DNA of 64,000 nucleotides, from assembly GCF_022869865.1 (NCBI RefSeq), contig NZ_CP094984.1, positions 868,001 to 932,000 of the forward strand, written 5' to 3'. The stretch comes from Arthrobacter zhangbolii. Its GTDB lineage: Bacteria > Actinomycetota > Actinomycetes > Actinomycetales > Micrococcaceae. The translations under genes and the position numbers were made by a program. Position 1 is the first letter of the stretch. Each line of letters opens with the position of its first letter. Shown here one piece after another: positions 35,475-43,634 of this stretch. The notes beneath the pieces were generated by a model. It did no database searches. It had not been told where the DNA came from and saw only the letters and a program-made list of their open reading frames with translations.

Positions 35475-36986
35475 CTAGCTGGCGGGTACGGTCTCGGAGA
35501 CGGCTGCTGCCGGCTCCTTCGCCAGCCGCACGGCGTCGTCGAACTCCGCCTCAACCTCCGGAGAGGGTTTGTGCGTGAACAGGCTGACCACCACGGCCAG
35601 GATCACGTTGATGAAGAAACCGGGCACAATCTCGTACAGCGTTCCGGACAGGGCGTCGATGCTGCCCCAGATGTAGGCGGTCAGCGCGCCGGCGATCATG
35701 CCGGTCAGCGCGCCGGCAATGCTCAGGCGGCGCCAGAACAGGGCCAGCAGGATGGTGGGGCCAAAGGCTGCTCCGAAACCGGCCCAGGCGAAACCGACGA
35801 GGTCCAGGATGGTGGAGTTGCGGCCCAGGGCGATGAGGATGGAAATCACCGACACCACCAGCACGCCGAGGCGGCCCAGCATCACCAGGGACTTCGATGA
35901 AGCGTCCCGCTTCAGCACAATCTTGTACAGGTCCTCCACCAGGGCCGAGGACGTCACGATGAGCTGGGAGGAAATGGTGCTCATGATCGCGGCCAGCACT
36001 GCTGCCAGGACGAAACCGGCCACCAGCGGATGGAAGAAGATCTGCGCGAGGCTCAGGAACACGGCTTCGGGATCGTCCAGGGTCAGTGCGTTCTGCTGGA
36101 AGTAGGCCACGCCCACCAGGGCCGTGAACATGGCACCGACGACGCTGAAGAGCATCCAGCCGACGCCGATGCGCCGTCCCGCCTTGGCATCGGCAGGGGA
36201 GCGCAGTGCCATGAACCGGACAATGATGTGCGGCTGGCCGAAGTAGCCCAGGCCCCAGGCCAGCGCCGAAATAATGCCGAGCGCTGTGCCGCCGGCGATC
36301 GGGTCGAGCATGTCCGGGTTCACCTCGCGGATGGAGTCGACCATGCCACCGAAACCGCCCACCTGTGCCAGTCCCACCGCCGGAACGAGGATCAGCGCCG
36401 CAACCATCATGAGTCCCTGCACCACGTCGGTGTAGCTGGCGGCGAGGAATCCGCCGAAGAGCGTGTAGGCGATGGTCACTACGGCCACGATCAGCATTCC
36501 GGTGACGTACGTGGAGCCGAAGGAGCTTTCAAAGAAGACACCGCCGGCCACCATGCCGGAGGAAACATAGAACGTGAAGAAGACCAGGATGATGATGCCG
36601 GAGACTACACGCAGCGTCCGGGAGCGGTCCCGGAGCCGGTTTTCCAGGAAGCTGGGAACCGTAATCGAGTTGTTGGCCACCAGGGTGTAGGCACGCAGCC
36701 GCGGAGCGACGAACTTCCAGTTCAGCCAGGCACCGACGGTGAGCCCGACGGCGATCCAGCCTTCCACCAGGCCGGAAACATAGATGGCGCCGGGCAGCCC
36801 CATCAGGAGCCAGCCGGACATATCCGAGGCGCCGGCGCTCAGGGCGGCGACGCCCGGTTTCAGGTCCCGGCCGGCCAGCATGTAGTCGTCGAGGCTGTTG
36901 GTCTTCCGGTAGGCCCACCAACCGATAGCCAGCATCGCGAGCATGTAGACCGCCATGGCGATCACCTTGTACGTCTGGTCAGTCAT
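35475..36986 (-). CDS. putP: Sodium/proline symporter
   Basis: The 503-residue sodium:solute symporter has thirteen membrane segments. SLDDYMLAGRDL near 31-42, GASDMSGWLLMGLPGAIY near 52-69 and the GFAWAGFGAAFGP motif near 400-412 are typical of PutP and place it with proline rather than pantothenate or glucose carriers. It imports proline with sodium. The last 40 residues form a charged cytoplasmic tail. It does not neighbour proline catabolic genes in the window. Confidence 0.9.
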   Translation of the reverse strand: MTDQTYKVIAMAVYMLAMLAIGWWAYRKTNSLDDYMLAGRDLKPGVAALSAGASDMSGWLLMGLPGAIYVSGLVEGWIAVGLTVGAWLNWKFVAPRLRAYTLVANNSITVPSFLENRLRDRSRTLRVVSGIIILVFFTFYVSSGMVAGGVFFESSFGSTYVTGMLIVAVVTIAYTLFGGFLAASYTDVVQGLMMVAALILVPAVGLAQVGGFGGMVDSIREVNPDMLDPIAGGTALGIISALAWGLGYFGQPHIIVRFMALRSPADAKAGRRIGVGWMLFSVVGAMFTALVGVAYFQQNALTLDDPEAVFLSLAQIFFHPLVAGFVLAAVLAAIMSTISSQLIVTSSALVEDLYKIVLKRDASSKSLVMLGRLGVLVVSVISILIALGRNSTILDLVGFAWAGFGAAFGPTILLALFWRRLSIAGALTGMIAGALTAYIWGSIDALSGTLYEIVPGFFINVILAVVVSLFTHKPSPEVEAEFDDAVRLAKEPAAAVSETVPAS

Positions 36987-37050
36987 TATCTTGGATTGCC
37001 GTTCATTTAGGGGGTGGATCAGGGGTTACGGCATCCAAGTATGTCAGACG

Positions 37051-37788
37051 TCACATGGACATCAGTTCCCGCAGGCGCCACGCGTTCCGCACGGCATGGC
37101 CCTCGCCGTCGTTGTTGAAGTATGCATACACGTCTTTTCCTGATTGGTCCCATTCGCGGATCCGTGCCGCCCACCACGCCAGGTCCTGTTCCGAATAGGA
37201 TCCCGCGTACAGGTGCTCCGGGTCCGGGCCGTGCAGCCGGACGTACACAAAATCCGCTGTCGCGCGCAGGGTGCAGGGAAGGTGGGCGCCGCTCATCACC
37301 GTGTACGCAGCGTTGTGCCGCTCCAGCAGGCTGAAGACGTCCTCGGAATCCCAGCTGTCGTGTCGGAATTCCACCGCCACCCGGATGCTTCCGGGCAGCT
37401 GGGAGAGCACGTAGTCCAAACGTTCGTCGTTGCGCTCCATGTCGGGGGAAAGCTGGAACAGCAGCACACCGGCGCGGTTTCCCAGCACCTGGAAACAGCG
37501 GTCGATGCGTCCAATCCACTCATCCGGATCCCGCAGCTTGCGGGCGTGCGTCAGCCCGCGCGGGGCTTTAACGGAGAAGACGTACCCCTCCGGCAACCGG
37601 TCCCGATACGCAGCGAACGCTTCTTCCCGGGGCCAGCGGTAGAAGCTGCCGTTCAATTCCACGGTGTCGAATTCCTCCGCGTACTTTTCCAGCCATATGC
37701 GTGCCGGTACGCCTTTGGGGTACAGCACATTGCGCCAGTGGTTGTAGGCCCAGCCCGATGTTCCGATATGGATGCTCACGTCATCCAA
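37051..37788 (-). CDS. DUF72 family protein
   Basis: The 245-residue protein opens with the DUF72 signature IHIGTSGWAYNHWRNVLYPKGVPARIWLEKYAEEFDTVELNGSFYRWP. VKAPRGLTHARKL, the AVEFRHDSW strand and YVRLHGPDPEHLYAGSY follow, and the end reads DVYAYFNNDGEGHAVRNAWRL. The fold is a TIM barrel related to UV endonuclease/xylose isomerase-like proteins, but the activity is not established. It diverges from the AHSA1-like gene. Confidence 0.87.
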   Translation of the reverse strand: MDDVSIHIGTSGWAYNHWRNVLYPKGVPARIWLEKYAEEFDTVELNGSFYRWPREEAFAAYRDRLPEGYVFSVKAPRGLTHARKLRDPDEWIGRIDRCFQVLGNRAGVLLFQLSPDMERNDERLDYVLSQLPGSIRVAVEFRHDSWDSEDVFSLLERHNAAYTVMSGAHLPCTLRATADFVYVRLHGPDPEHLYAGSYSEQDLAWWAARIREWDQSGKDVYAYFNNDGEGHAVRNAWRLRELMSM

Positions 37789-37918
37789 CCTAGCGGCCGG
37801 ATCCGGACCCCGGCGGGATTGTGCCCGTCCGGCAGGGGTTCCACACTGGAAGGAGATCCAGCCGCGCTGTCCGTACCCCCGCGCTAACCACCCGCCCCCG
37901 TGCCGCTAGGAGCGTCCC

Positions 37919-38419
37919 ATGGATGACGAGCTTCCCGATGACGGGGTGGACTTCCTGCACATGGTGCGGGATCTGCCTTCCGCTCCTGCTGCCATCTACT
38001 CTGCGTGGCTGGACCTCTCCCGGATTACGTCGTGGTGGGGAGCCGAAGGTTTTGTGGTTCCGCCGGACCGAATCGTAGCCAATGCCCACGAAGGCGGGAA
38101 CTACCAGGCCTGTATGGTTCATACCGCCACGGGCGACGAGATGTGGTGGGCCGGCGAATACCGGGTACTGGAACCGCCGCACCGCTTGGAGGTGACAATG
38201 CAGTGGAGGCAAGCGGACGGCACCCCCGCAGGCCCGGTGCGGCTGATCACCGTGGCGCTGCAGCCCCTGCCGGACCTGGATGGCGAAGCGCTCACCCGCA
38301 TGACGTTCCGGGCAGGCCCGTTCGTCGGGGACAGGGAGCTGCGGGCGCATGAAACCGGGTGGGGCGAGTCCTTTAGCCGGCTGGCCGGCTACCTTGCACG
38401 CCACGGCGGCCGCTCCTAA
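37919..38419 (+). CDS. SRPBCC/AHSA1-like protein
   Basis: The ATG follows AGGAGCG by 4-5 bases and gives 166 residues. The SRPBCC helix-grip fold is visible: PAAIYSAWLDLSRITSWWGAEGF near the start, the GGNYQACM and MWWAGEYRVLEPPHRLEVTMQW strands, and the C-terminal helix HETGWGESFSRLAGYL that closes the cavity. Such proteins bind small hydrophobic ligands; the ligand here is unknown. Short, standalone gene. Confidence 0.82.
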   Translation: MDDELPDDGVDFLHMVRDLPSAPAAIYSAWLDLSRITSWWGAEGFVVPPDRIVANAHEGGNYQACMVHTATGDEMWWAGEYRVLEPPHRLEVTMQWRQADGTPAGPVRLITVALQPLPDLDGEALTRMTFRAGPFVGDRELRAHETGWGESFSRLAGYLARHGGRS

Positions 38420-38553
38420 TGCTGTCCCGGGCGCGGCAAAGGCGTTAGCCCCAACATACGACCGGATGAAATAAGCCGGCGGCCGCCGCGGTTGTATCTG
38501 GCGTGCCCGGACAAAACTGCCGGCATGCAGGCAACTGAAAGGCAAGCACCCCC

Positions 38554-39543
38554 ATGACTGTCCCGCTCTCCATTCTCGATCTCGCCATCATCGATGAGGG
38601 CGAGAGCGCGAGGGATTCCTTCGCTTCCTCGCTGGCGCTGGCCCGGGAGGCGGAAAAGCTCGGTTACACCCGCATCTGGTACGCCGAACACCACAACATG
38701 CCCACCATCGCTTCCTCTGCCACCAGTGTGCTGATTGGCTACATTGCAGCGCACACCGAGAGCATCCGGCTGGGCGCCGGCGGCGTGATGCTGCCCAACC
38801 ATGCGCCTTTGACCATTGCCGAGCAGTTCGGCACCCTGGAAACGCTGTTCCCCGGCCGCATCGACCTGGGGTTGGGGCGTGCACCCGGTAGTGACCAGAA
38901 GACCATGCGCGCACTGCGCCGTGACCCCATGTCGGCAGACAGCTTCCCGCAGGACGTCCAGGAGCTGCAGGGTTACCTGACCGGCAACACCCTGATTCCC
39001 GGGATCAGCGCGACGCCGGGCGCCGGCACCAACGTGCCGCTGTACATCCTTGGCTCCTCACTCTTCGGCGCCAAGCTGGCCGCAGCCCTGGGCCTGCCGT
39101 ACTCCTTTGCCTCGCATTTTGCCCCGCAGGCCCTGCAGGACGCCGTCAGCATTTACCGGCGGGACTTCAAGCCCTCGGCGCAGCTGGCAGAGCCGTACGT
39201 TATTGCCGGCGTTAACGTCATTGCCGCAGATACCACCGAAGAAGCCCAGGAGCTGTTCGCCGATTCAATGCGCCGCCGCGTGACCCAGCTCTTCGGCCGC
39301 GACCGCACCTTCACGGACGAGGAAGCCGACGCGATCCTGCAGTCCCCGGGCGGACAGCAGGTCAAGCAGATGGGCCGCTACTCCGCCGTGGGCAATCCCG
39401 GGGAGGTCCGGGACTACCTGGACTGGTTCACCGGGCATGCGCAGGCGGATGAGCTGATTGTCGCCACGCAGACGGCCACCTTGGAGACCCGCCTGCGCTC
39501 CTTCGAACTGCTCGCAGAGGCAGCGCTGCCCGTCGGCGCCTAG
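38554..39543 (+). CDS. LLM-class flavin-dependent oxidoreductase
   Basis: The 329-residue protein is a luciferase-like monooxygenase of the MsnO8 group: [15 protein letters not shown] at the start, [25 protein letters not shown] near 39-63, [41 protein letters not shown] near 75-115, and the C-terminal [14 protein letters not shown]. It uses reduced FMN (or possibly F420) to oxidise an unknown substrate. The ATG is preceded by GAAAGGCAAG. It is followed 36 bases later by a thioesterase, with which it may be co-transcribed. Confidence 0.86.
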   Translation: MTVPLSILDLAIIDEGESARDSFASSLALAREAEKLGYTRIWYAEHHNMPTIASSATSVLIGYIAAHTESIRLGAGGVMLPNHAPLTIAEQFGTLETLFPGRIDLGLGRAPGSDQKTMRALRRDPMSADSFPQDVQELQGYLTGNTLIPGISATPGAGTNVPLYILGSSLFGAKLAAALGLPYSFASHFAPQALQDAVSIYRRDFKPSAQLAEPYVIAGVNVIAADTTEEAQELFADSMRRRVTQLFGRDRTFTDEEADAILQSPGGQQVKQMGRYSAVGNPGEVRDYLDWFTGHAQADELIVATQTATLETRLRSFELLAEAALPVGA

Positions 39544-39579
39544 GCCTTCCCTGCACCGGGCCTGTGCTAGATATGAAGG

Positions 39580-40062
39580 ATGAGCACTAACCCCGGGGTT
39601 GCACCCTCCGCCCTCCATTGTCCGGTTCCCATGCGCTGGGGCGACATGGATGCCTACGGGCATATCAACAACGTGGAAATAGTGCGCATGCTGGAAGAGG
39701 CACGCGTGCATGCGTTCGGTCCTCCCGGCGGCACGGGAGGACCGGGCATCGCGCCCGCCGTGCCGCTGTTCACCGATGTTCCCCCGGGCACGCAGTCCCT
39801 GGTGGTGGAACACCGCATCCGTTACGTCGCCGAACTGACCTATCGGAACATTCCGGCCGACGTCGATGTCTGGATCAGTGCGCTCAAGGGCGCCAGCCTG
39901 ACCCTCGCCTATGTCATCTCCGATCCGGTCACCGGCAAACCCTGCGTGCGCGCGGAGACCACCCTGGCCTTTGTAGACGGCACCACGGGCGGGCTGCAGC
40001 GCCTGACACCGGAGCAGAAGGAGATGGCAGCGGCCTACATGGGCGATCCGGTCTTCGTCTGA
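39580..40062 (+). CDS. Acyl-CoA thioesterase, 4-hydroxybenzoyl-CoA/YbgC type
   Basis: The 160-residue hotdog-fold protein has the active-site segment MRWGDMDAYGHINNVEIVRMLEEAR (about 18-42), with the catalytic Asp in the DMDAYGHINN loop typical of FcbC/YbgC thioesterases. It hydrolyses acyl- or aryl-CoA; the natural substrate is unknown. GAAGGATG gives a ribosome-binding site overlapping a TAGATAT stretch immediately upstream. It ends with no clear terminator before the DUF421-like gene. Confidence 0.85.
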   Translation: MSTNPGVAPSALHCPVPMRWGDMDAYGHINNVEIVRMLEEARVHAFGPPGGTGGPGIAPAVPLFTDVPPGTQSLVVEHRIRYVAELTYRNIPADVDVWISALKGASLTLAYVISDPVTGKPCVRAETTLAFVDGTTGGLQRLTPEQKEMAAAYMGDPVFV

Positions 40063-40207
40063 GGCCCCCAAGGGTCCGGTCTGTTCTGAGGCTCGCCTGG
40101 TCCGCAGGTCTGCTCCGGGCAGGCCGGGGCTTCTGCCGGTCCGGGCCACGGCGCTAGCATCGGGGGACACCCGCACTCGAAGATTTCCTTATAGAAGGAG
40201 CTACGCC

Positions 40208-40750
40208 GTGTGGCATAACCTCGGCATCACCCCGTTGGAAGCACTTTGGGTAGTCCTGGGGGCCGTGGGCATCTACGCGGCCTTCTATCTTTTGGTCCGG
40301 GCCTTCGGACTGCGCGCACTGGCCACGTGGTCAACCTTGGACAAAGCCGTGGTGATTGCCCTCGGTTCGCTGCTGGGCCGCGTGGTCCTCGGCTATACCC
40401 CCACCCTCAGCGCCGGCATCATCGGCCTGGCCACACTGTTCGCGATGCTGCGCCTGGAGCGCTGGTGCCGGGCGAAGGACATCCGGTTCCTCTCCAGCCG
40501 GCCGATACTCCTGATGGCCGGCAGCGAGATACTTCCTGAGGGCCTGCGCCGCGCGCGGGTGGTGGAGGATGAGCTGTACTTCAAGCTGCGGCAGGCGGGA
40601 ATCTGCAATCTTTCTGAAGTGGCCGCTGCCGTTCTGGAAACCACGGGTGATGTGACCGTCCTGCGGAGGGGGCAGCGGATAGATCCCCTGCTGGTGCGCC
40701 GGGTGCCGAACCGGGAGCGGATTCCTGCGGACCTGATGCTTCCGGATTAG
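40208..40750 (+). CDS. YetF/DUF421-family membrane protein
   Basis: A GTG behind AAGGAG (about 7 bases) gives 180 residues. Three membrane segments (about 14-33, 45-62 and 66-84) are followed by the conserved cytoplasmic domain of the DUF421/YetF family: SRPILLMAGSEILPEGLRRARVVEDELYFKLRQAGI and the closing VTVLRRGQRIDP. The role of the family is unknown, though some members affect spore or stress phenotypes in Bacilli. The possible -10 element TAGCAT lies at 40155-40160. Confidence 0.85.
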   Translation: MWHNLGITPLEALWVVLGAVGIYAAFYLLVRAFGLRALATWSTLDKAVVIALGSLLGRVVLGYTPTLSAGIIGLATLFAMLRLERWCRAKDIRFLSSRPILLMAGSEILPEGLRRARVVEDELYFKLRQAGICNLSEVAAAVLETTGDVTVLRRGQRIDPLLVRRVPNRERIPADLMLPD

Positions 40751-40768
40751 CCAGGCAGAGGCGGCAGT

Positions 40769-40797
40769 TTGGTCTTACGGCCAACCTCGTGTAGGCT
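40769..40797 (+). promoter_or_regulatory. Promoter of first csp gene
   Basis: TTGGTC (40769-40774) and TAGGCT (40792-40797) are spaced by 17 bases. Transcription would begin near 40804, at the GCAGTTG that is also found at the same distance from the second csp promoter, which supports both calls. Confidence 0.65.
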
Positions 40798-40802
40798 GAA
40801 AC

Positions 40803-40944
40803 GCAGTTGTTGTGTTGCGCATTTTGTATTTCAAGCGGCGAAACCCACACGGGCTAGCCGCTTTTCTGTAAAAGCGGTAAAGGAACACCGCGACTGAAAC
40901 CTCCCGAAAGTCGGGAAGTGTTTCAATCCAGAAGGAATATTAAA
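40803..40944 (+). promoter_or_regulatory. Structured 5' leader RNA of first csp gene
   Basis: The leader is about 140 bases. Hairpin 1 pairs AAGCGGC (40833-40839) with GCCGCTT (40857-40863), has an inner CCC/GGG stem (40844-40846 and 40851-40853) and runs into TTTT, so it looks like an intrinsic terminator. A small stem GCGGT/ACCGC follows at 40873-40890. Hairpin 2 pairs GAAAC (40896-40900) with GTTTC (40920-40924) and CCCGA (40903-40907) with TCGGG (40911-40915). The GAAGGA ribosome-binding site comes 7 bases later. The same two hairpins recur before the second csp gene with changed loop and stem lengths. A role in cold-responsive control is inferred. Confidence 0.7.
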
Positions 40945-41148
40945 ATGGCTACAGGTACCGTGAAATGGTTCAACTCCGAAAAGGGCTTCGGCTTCATTGA
41001 GCCCGACGACGGCAGCGCCGACGTCTTCGCTCACTACTCCGCTATCAACTCCAACGGCTACAAGTCGCTGGACGAGAACCAGAAGGTTAGCTTCGACACC
41101 GAGCAGGGCCCCAAGGGCCCGCAGGCCTCGAACATCCAGGCCCTCTAA
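40945..41148 (+). CDS. cspA: Cold-shock protein, first copy
   Basis: The 67-residue single cold-shock domain has both RNA-binding motifs: [10 protein letters not shown] (RNP1) and DVFAHYSAI (RNP2). It binds single-stranded RNA and DNA as an RNA chaperone. The ATG follows GAAGGAAT. It differs from the second copy at only 8 of 67 residues. It has its own promoter, long leader and terminator, so it is a monocistronic unit. Confidence 0.97.
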   Translation: MATGTVKWFNSEKGFGFIEPDDGSADVFAHYSAINSNGYKSLDENQKVSFDTEQGPKGPQASNIQAL

Positions 41149-41189
41149 TTTCTTAGAGACTTTGTAACGGCTTCAGCGCCGTAACAGTA

Positions 41190-41221
41190 AAAAGCAGGAC
41201 GGGTTCGCCCGTCCTGCTTTT
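41190..41221 (+). terminator. Intrinsic terminator after first csp gene
   Basis: A 14-base perfect stem pairs AAAAGCAGGACGGG (41190-41203) with CCCGTCCTGCTTTT (41208-41221) around a TTCG tetraloop. It is 41 bases after the stop. The core GCAGGACGGG is shared with the terminator of the second csp gene. Confidence 0.95.
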
Positions 41222-41310
41222 GCGTTAACCGGTGCACCCGCCGAGACCCGGTTGTAGCCGGATCCCCGGGGTTGAGTCCTTCCCCTCGCAGCGAAGGGAA
41301 GGACACAAAC

Positions 41311-43125
41311 CTAGTCGTGAATCCGCACGGCAGCCTCGCGCAGGTACTGTTCCACGCGGGTGTAGGCGTCCTGGGTCAGGGCCTTCCAAAGGTTCATGCT
41401 GAGGATTGGATCCTTGGCCGCCAGTTCATCAATGGAATCGGCGGTCAGGACCATAACCTTCAGCGGCCCTGATGCCTTGACCGTGGTTTCCTGCCGCTTG
41501 TCCTCGCCCATGGCCATTTCACCAAACGTCATGCCCGGCCCCAGCGTGGCAAGCTTCACCCTGCTGCCGTCCGGCCCGGGCATGGAGGTGGTGATATGAC
41601 CCGAGACGATAAAGAACACGCCTCCGAAACGCTGGCCCACGCGCCGGACAACGTCGCCGTCGTCGTAGGTGCGCTCCTCCATCATGTCCTGCAGCAGCCC
41701 GGCTTCCTCCGGCCGCAGGGGACTCAGGGCAGGCGAATCCGCCGGATTGATGCTGGCCGGCAGCACCAGCTCGGAGCCATGCCCCTCCAGCAGCCTGTTC
41801 TCGCACCATTCAACGGCGGCGGAACGGGTGGTGAAGGAGGCGGTGTCCCGGCCAAGCTCCTGCAGCGCATCGGTAACCGATCCCTCCACGTCCACCAGGG
41901 CCAGTTCACGGCCGTCACGGCGGAGCATGTCCTCCGCCTCGGCAATCAGCCGGATGGCGACGTCGGAGACTTCATCAACACTGCGCAGATCGGCGACGAC
42001 AATTTCCACCTCGTCCGGCAGGTCGCTGAGGGCGCGGACCATGGACTCCGCCCCGGCGAAAAGAAGATCGCCGTTGAGCTCGATAACCTGCACCCGGTGC
42101 CCGTGTCCGGCAAGGATTTCGGCCGCCTCATCAGTGCGGCGGATGCCGGAGGGAGTGGCCGTAATGTCGTAAATAGCCCGGATGGCCGAACGGCCGGTTC
42201 GGGCGGCCCGGACAAAATGGAGGCCCAGATCAGAGGACAGCCGCTGGCTGACGGCAACGCCGCGCACGCTGTTGCCGTGCTCGTCCAGGGGAGGGGAGTA
42301 GACGGCCAGGCCCACCTGCCCGGGCAGGACAGCCAGGATGCCTCCGGCCACACCTGATTTGGCGGGCATGCCCACGTTGCTGATCCAGGAGCCGGCGTCG
42401 TCGTACATGCCGCAGGTGGTCATGACCGAGAGGACGCGTTCAACGGAGAAAAGGTCCAGCACTTCATCCCCGGAGAGGGGATGCCTGCCGCCATTGGCGA
42501 GCGTCGCTGCCATCAGGGCCAGGTCCCGGGCATTGACCAGCACGGAGCACTGCCGGAAATAGTCCTCGATGATGGGTTTGGGATCGGATTCAATAATGCC
42601 GAAGGAGCGCAGCAGGTACGCCAGCGCAGTGTTGCGGTGCCCGGATTTCAGTTCGGAAGCGTAGATCCGCTCGCTGACGTCCAGGCTCCGGCCGGCGAAG
42701 GCGGAATAGGTATCCAGGATCCGTTTGAACCGGGACCTGCCGCCGGACCCTTTGACCAGGGACGTTGCGGTAAGGGCGCCGGCATTGATCATGGCATTGG
42801 CGGGCCGGCCGGTACCTTCAGCCAGGGAAATCTCGTTGAACGAGTCGCCGGAAGGTTCCACGTCCACTTTTTCGTCCACCGCGTCCATGCCCAGATCAGA
42901 CAGGGCCAGCCCGTAGGTGAACGGTTTGGAAATGGATTGGATGCTGAACTCTTCGCGGGTGTCGCCCACCTCATAGACGTACCCGTCGGCGGTAGCCAGC
43001 GCTATGCCGAAGTGGTCGGGGTCAACGTTGGCCATGGCCGGAATGGCGCTGTACGGATGGCCGTCTTTCATGCCCGCTATCTCGGCGTGGATCCGGCGCA
43101 GGTAGTTCTCAATCGGGGAGTCCAT
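41311..43125 (-). CDS. glsA: Glutaminase fused to STAS and cyclic-nucleotide-binding domains
   Basis: The 604-residue protein is about twice the length of a plain glutaminase. Residues 20-310 form the beta-lactamase-like glutaminase domain with the SxxK nucleophile Ser64/Lys67 in SIQSISKPF and CGMYDDAGSW near 238. Residues about 340-440 read as a STAS domain (VIELNGDLLFAG, ADLRSVDEVSDVA). Residues about 465-595 read as a Crp-type cyclic-nucleotide-binding domain (GGVFFIVSGHI, FGEMAMGEDKRQETTV). It converts glutamine to glutamate and ammonia, probably under allosteric control. The phosphate-binding cassette is altered from the usual R-A-A/T form, so cyclic nucleotide binding is uncertain. It lies on the opposite strand between the two csp units. 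Confidence 0.9.
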   Translation of the reverse strand: MDSPIENYLRRIHAEIAGMKDGHPYSAIPAMANVDPDHFGIALATADGYVYEVGDTREEFSIQSISKPFTYGLALSDLGMDAVDEKVDVEPSGDSFNEISLAEGTGRPANAMINAGALTATSLVKGSGGRSRFKRILDTYSAFAGRSLDVSERIYASELKSGHRNTALAYLLRSFGIIESDPKPIIEDYFRQCSVLVNARDLALMAATLANGGRHPLSGDEVLDLFSVERVLSVMTTCGMYDDAGSWISNVGMPAKSGVAGGILAVLPGQVGLAVYSPPLDEHGNSVRGVAVSQRLSSDLGLHFVRAARTGRSAIRAIYDITATPSGIRRTDEAAEILAGHGHRVQVIELNGDLLFAGAESMVRALSDLPDEVEIVVADLRSVDEVSDVAIRLIAEAEDMLRRDGRELALVDVEGSVTDALQELGRDTASFTTRSAAVEWCENRLLEGHGSELVLPASINPADSPALSPLRPEEAGLLQDMMEERTYDDGDVVRRVGQRFGGVFFIVSGHITTSMPGPDGSRVKLATLGPGMTFGEMAMGEDKRQETTVKASGPLKVMVLTADSIDELAAKDPILSMNLWKALTQDAYTRVEQYLREAAVRIHD

Positions 43126-43152
43126 ACTTCCACCCTATGGGGTCACGGAGGG

Positions 43153-43181
43153 GTGACTCTCCCGGGGGTGCGTTATATACT
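43153..43181 (+). promoter_or_regulatory. Promoter of second csp gene
   Basis: GTGACT (43153-43158) and TATACT (43176-43181) are spaced by 17 bases, directly upstream of the GCAGTTG (43186) that marks the presumed transcript start. The -10 element is stronger than in the first copy. It lies 28 bases from the divergent glutaminase start. Confidence 0.7.
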
Positions 43182-43185
43182 TTGA

Positions 43186-43332
43186 GCAGTTGCGGTGTTG
43201 TGCAATGTGTATGTTCAAGCGGCGGAACCCAGATCCAGGGCGAGCCGCTTTTTCTGTACTTGTCCAAAAAGGCAGCGCGACGTGAAACTCCCCGAAGGTC
43301 GGGGCAGGTTTCGTTAAGAAGGATGATTAAAA
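43186..43332 (+). promoter_or_regulatory. Structured 5' leader RNA of second csp gene
   Basis: The leader of about 146 bases matches the first csp leader in order and position. Hairpin 1 pairs AAGCGGC (43217-43223) with GCCGCTT (43244-43250), has an inner CCC/GGG stem (43228-43230 and 43238-43240) and ends in TTTTT. Hairpin 2 pairs GAAAC (43284-43288) with GTTTC (43308-43312) and CCCCGA (43290-43295) with TCGGGG (43299-43304), one base pair longer than in copy one. AAGAAGGAT then provides the ribosome-binding site. Confidence 0.7.
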
Positions 43333-43536
43333 ATGGCAACAGGTACCGTGAAATGGTTCAACGCTGAAAAGGGCTTCGGCTTCATCGAGCCCGACGACGG
43401 CAGTGCCGATGTTTTCGCTCACTACTCCGCTATCAACGCCAGTGGCTACCGGTCGCTCGAAGAAAACCAGAAGGTTAGCTTCGATACCGAGCAGGGTCCG
43501 AAGGGCCCGCAGGCGGTTAACATCCAGGTCGTCTAA
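43333..43536 (+). CDS. cspA: Cold-shock protein, second copy
   Basis: This 67-residue cold-shock domain protein carries the same RNP1 ([10 protein letters not shown]) and RNP2 (DVFAHYSAI) motifs as the first copy and differs at 8 positions, mostly conservative (Lys/Arg, Asp/Glu, Ser/Ala) plus the last two residues. It is monocistronic with its own promoter, leader and terminator. Redundant or temperature-divided roles are possible. Confidence 0.97.
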   Translation: MATGTVKWFNAEKGFGFIEPDDGSADVFAHYSAINASGYRSLEENQKVSFDTEQGPKGPQAVNIQVV

Positions 43537-43577
43537 CCAGACTTTCAGGTCCGTTTCACGGGCCGGCTTGAATCAGG

Positions 43578-43606
43578 AGCAGGACGGGATTTCCCGTCCT
43601 GCTTTT
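43578..43606 (+). terminator. Intrinsic terminator after second csp gene
   Basis: AGCAGGACGGG (43578-43588) pairs with CCCGTCCTGCT (43593-43603) around a four-base loop and is followed by a T-run (43603-43606). The stem core is the same as in the first csp terminator. It also faces the end of the convergent GntR gene. Confidence 0.93.
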
Positions 43607-43634
43607 GCGTTCCCTGCGGCGCGGCAGGGTGCGG

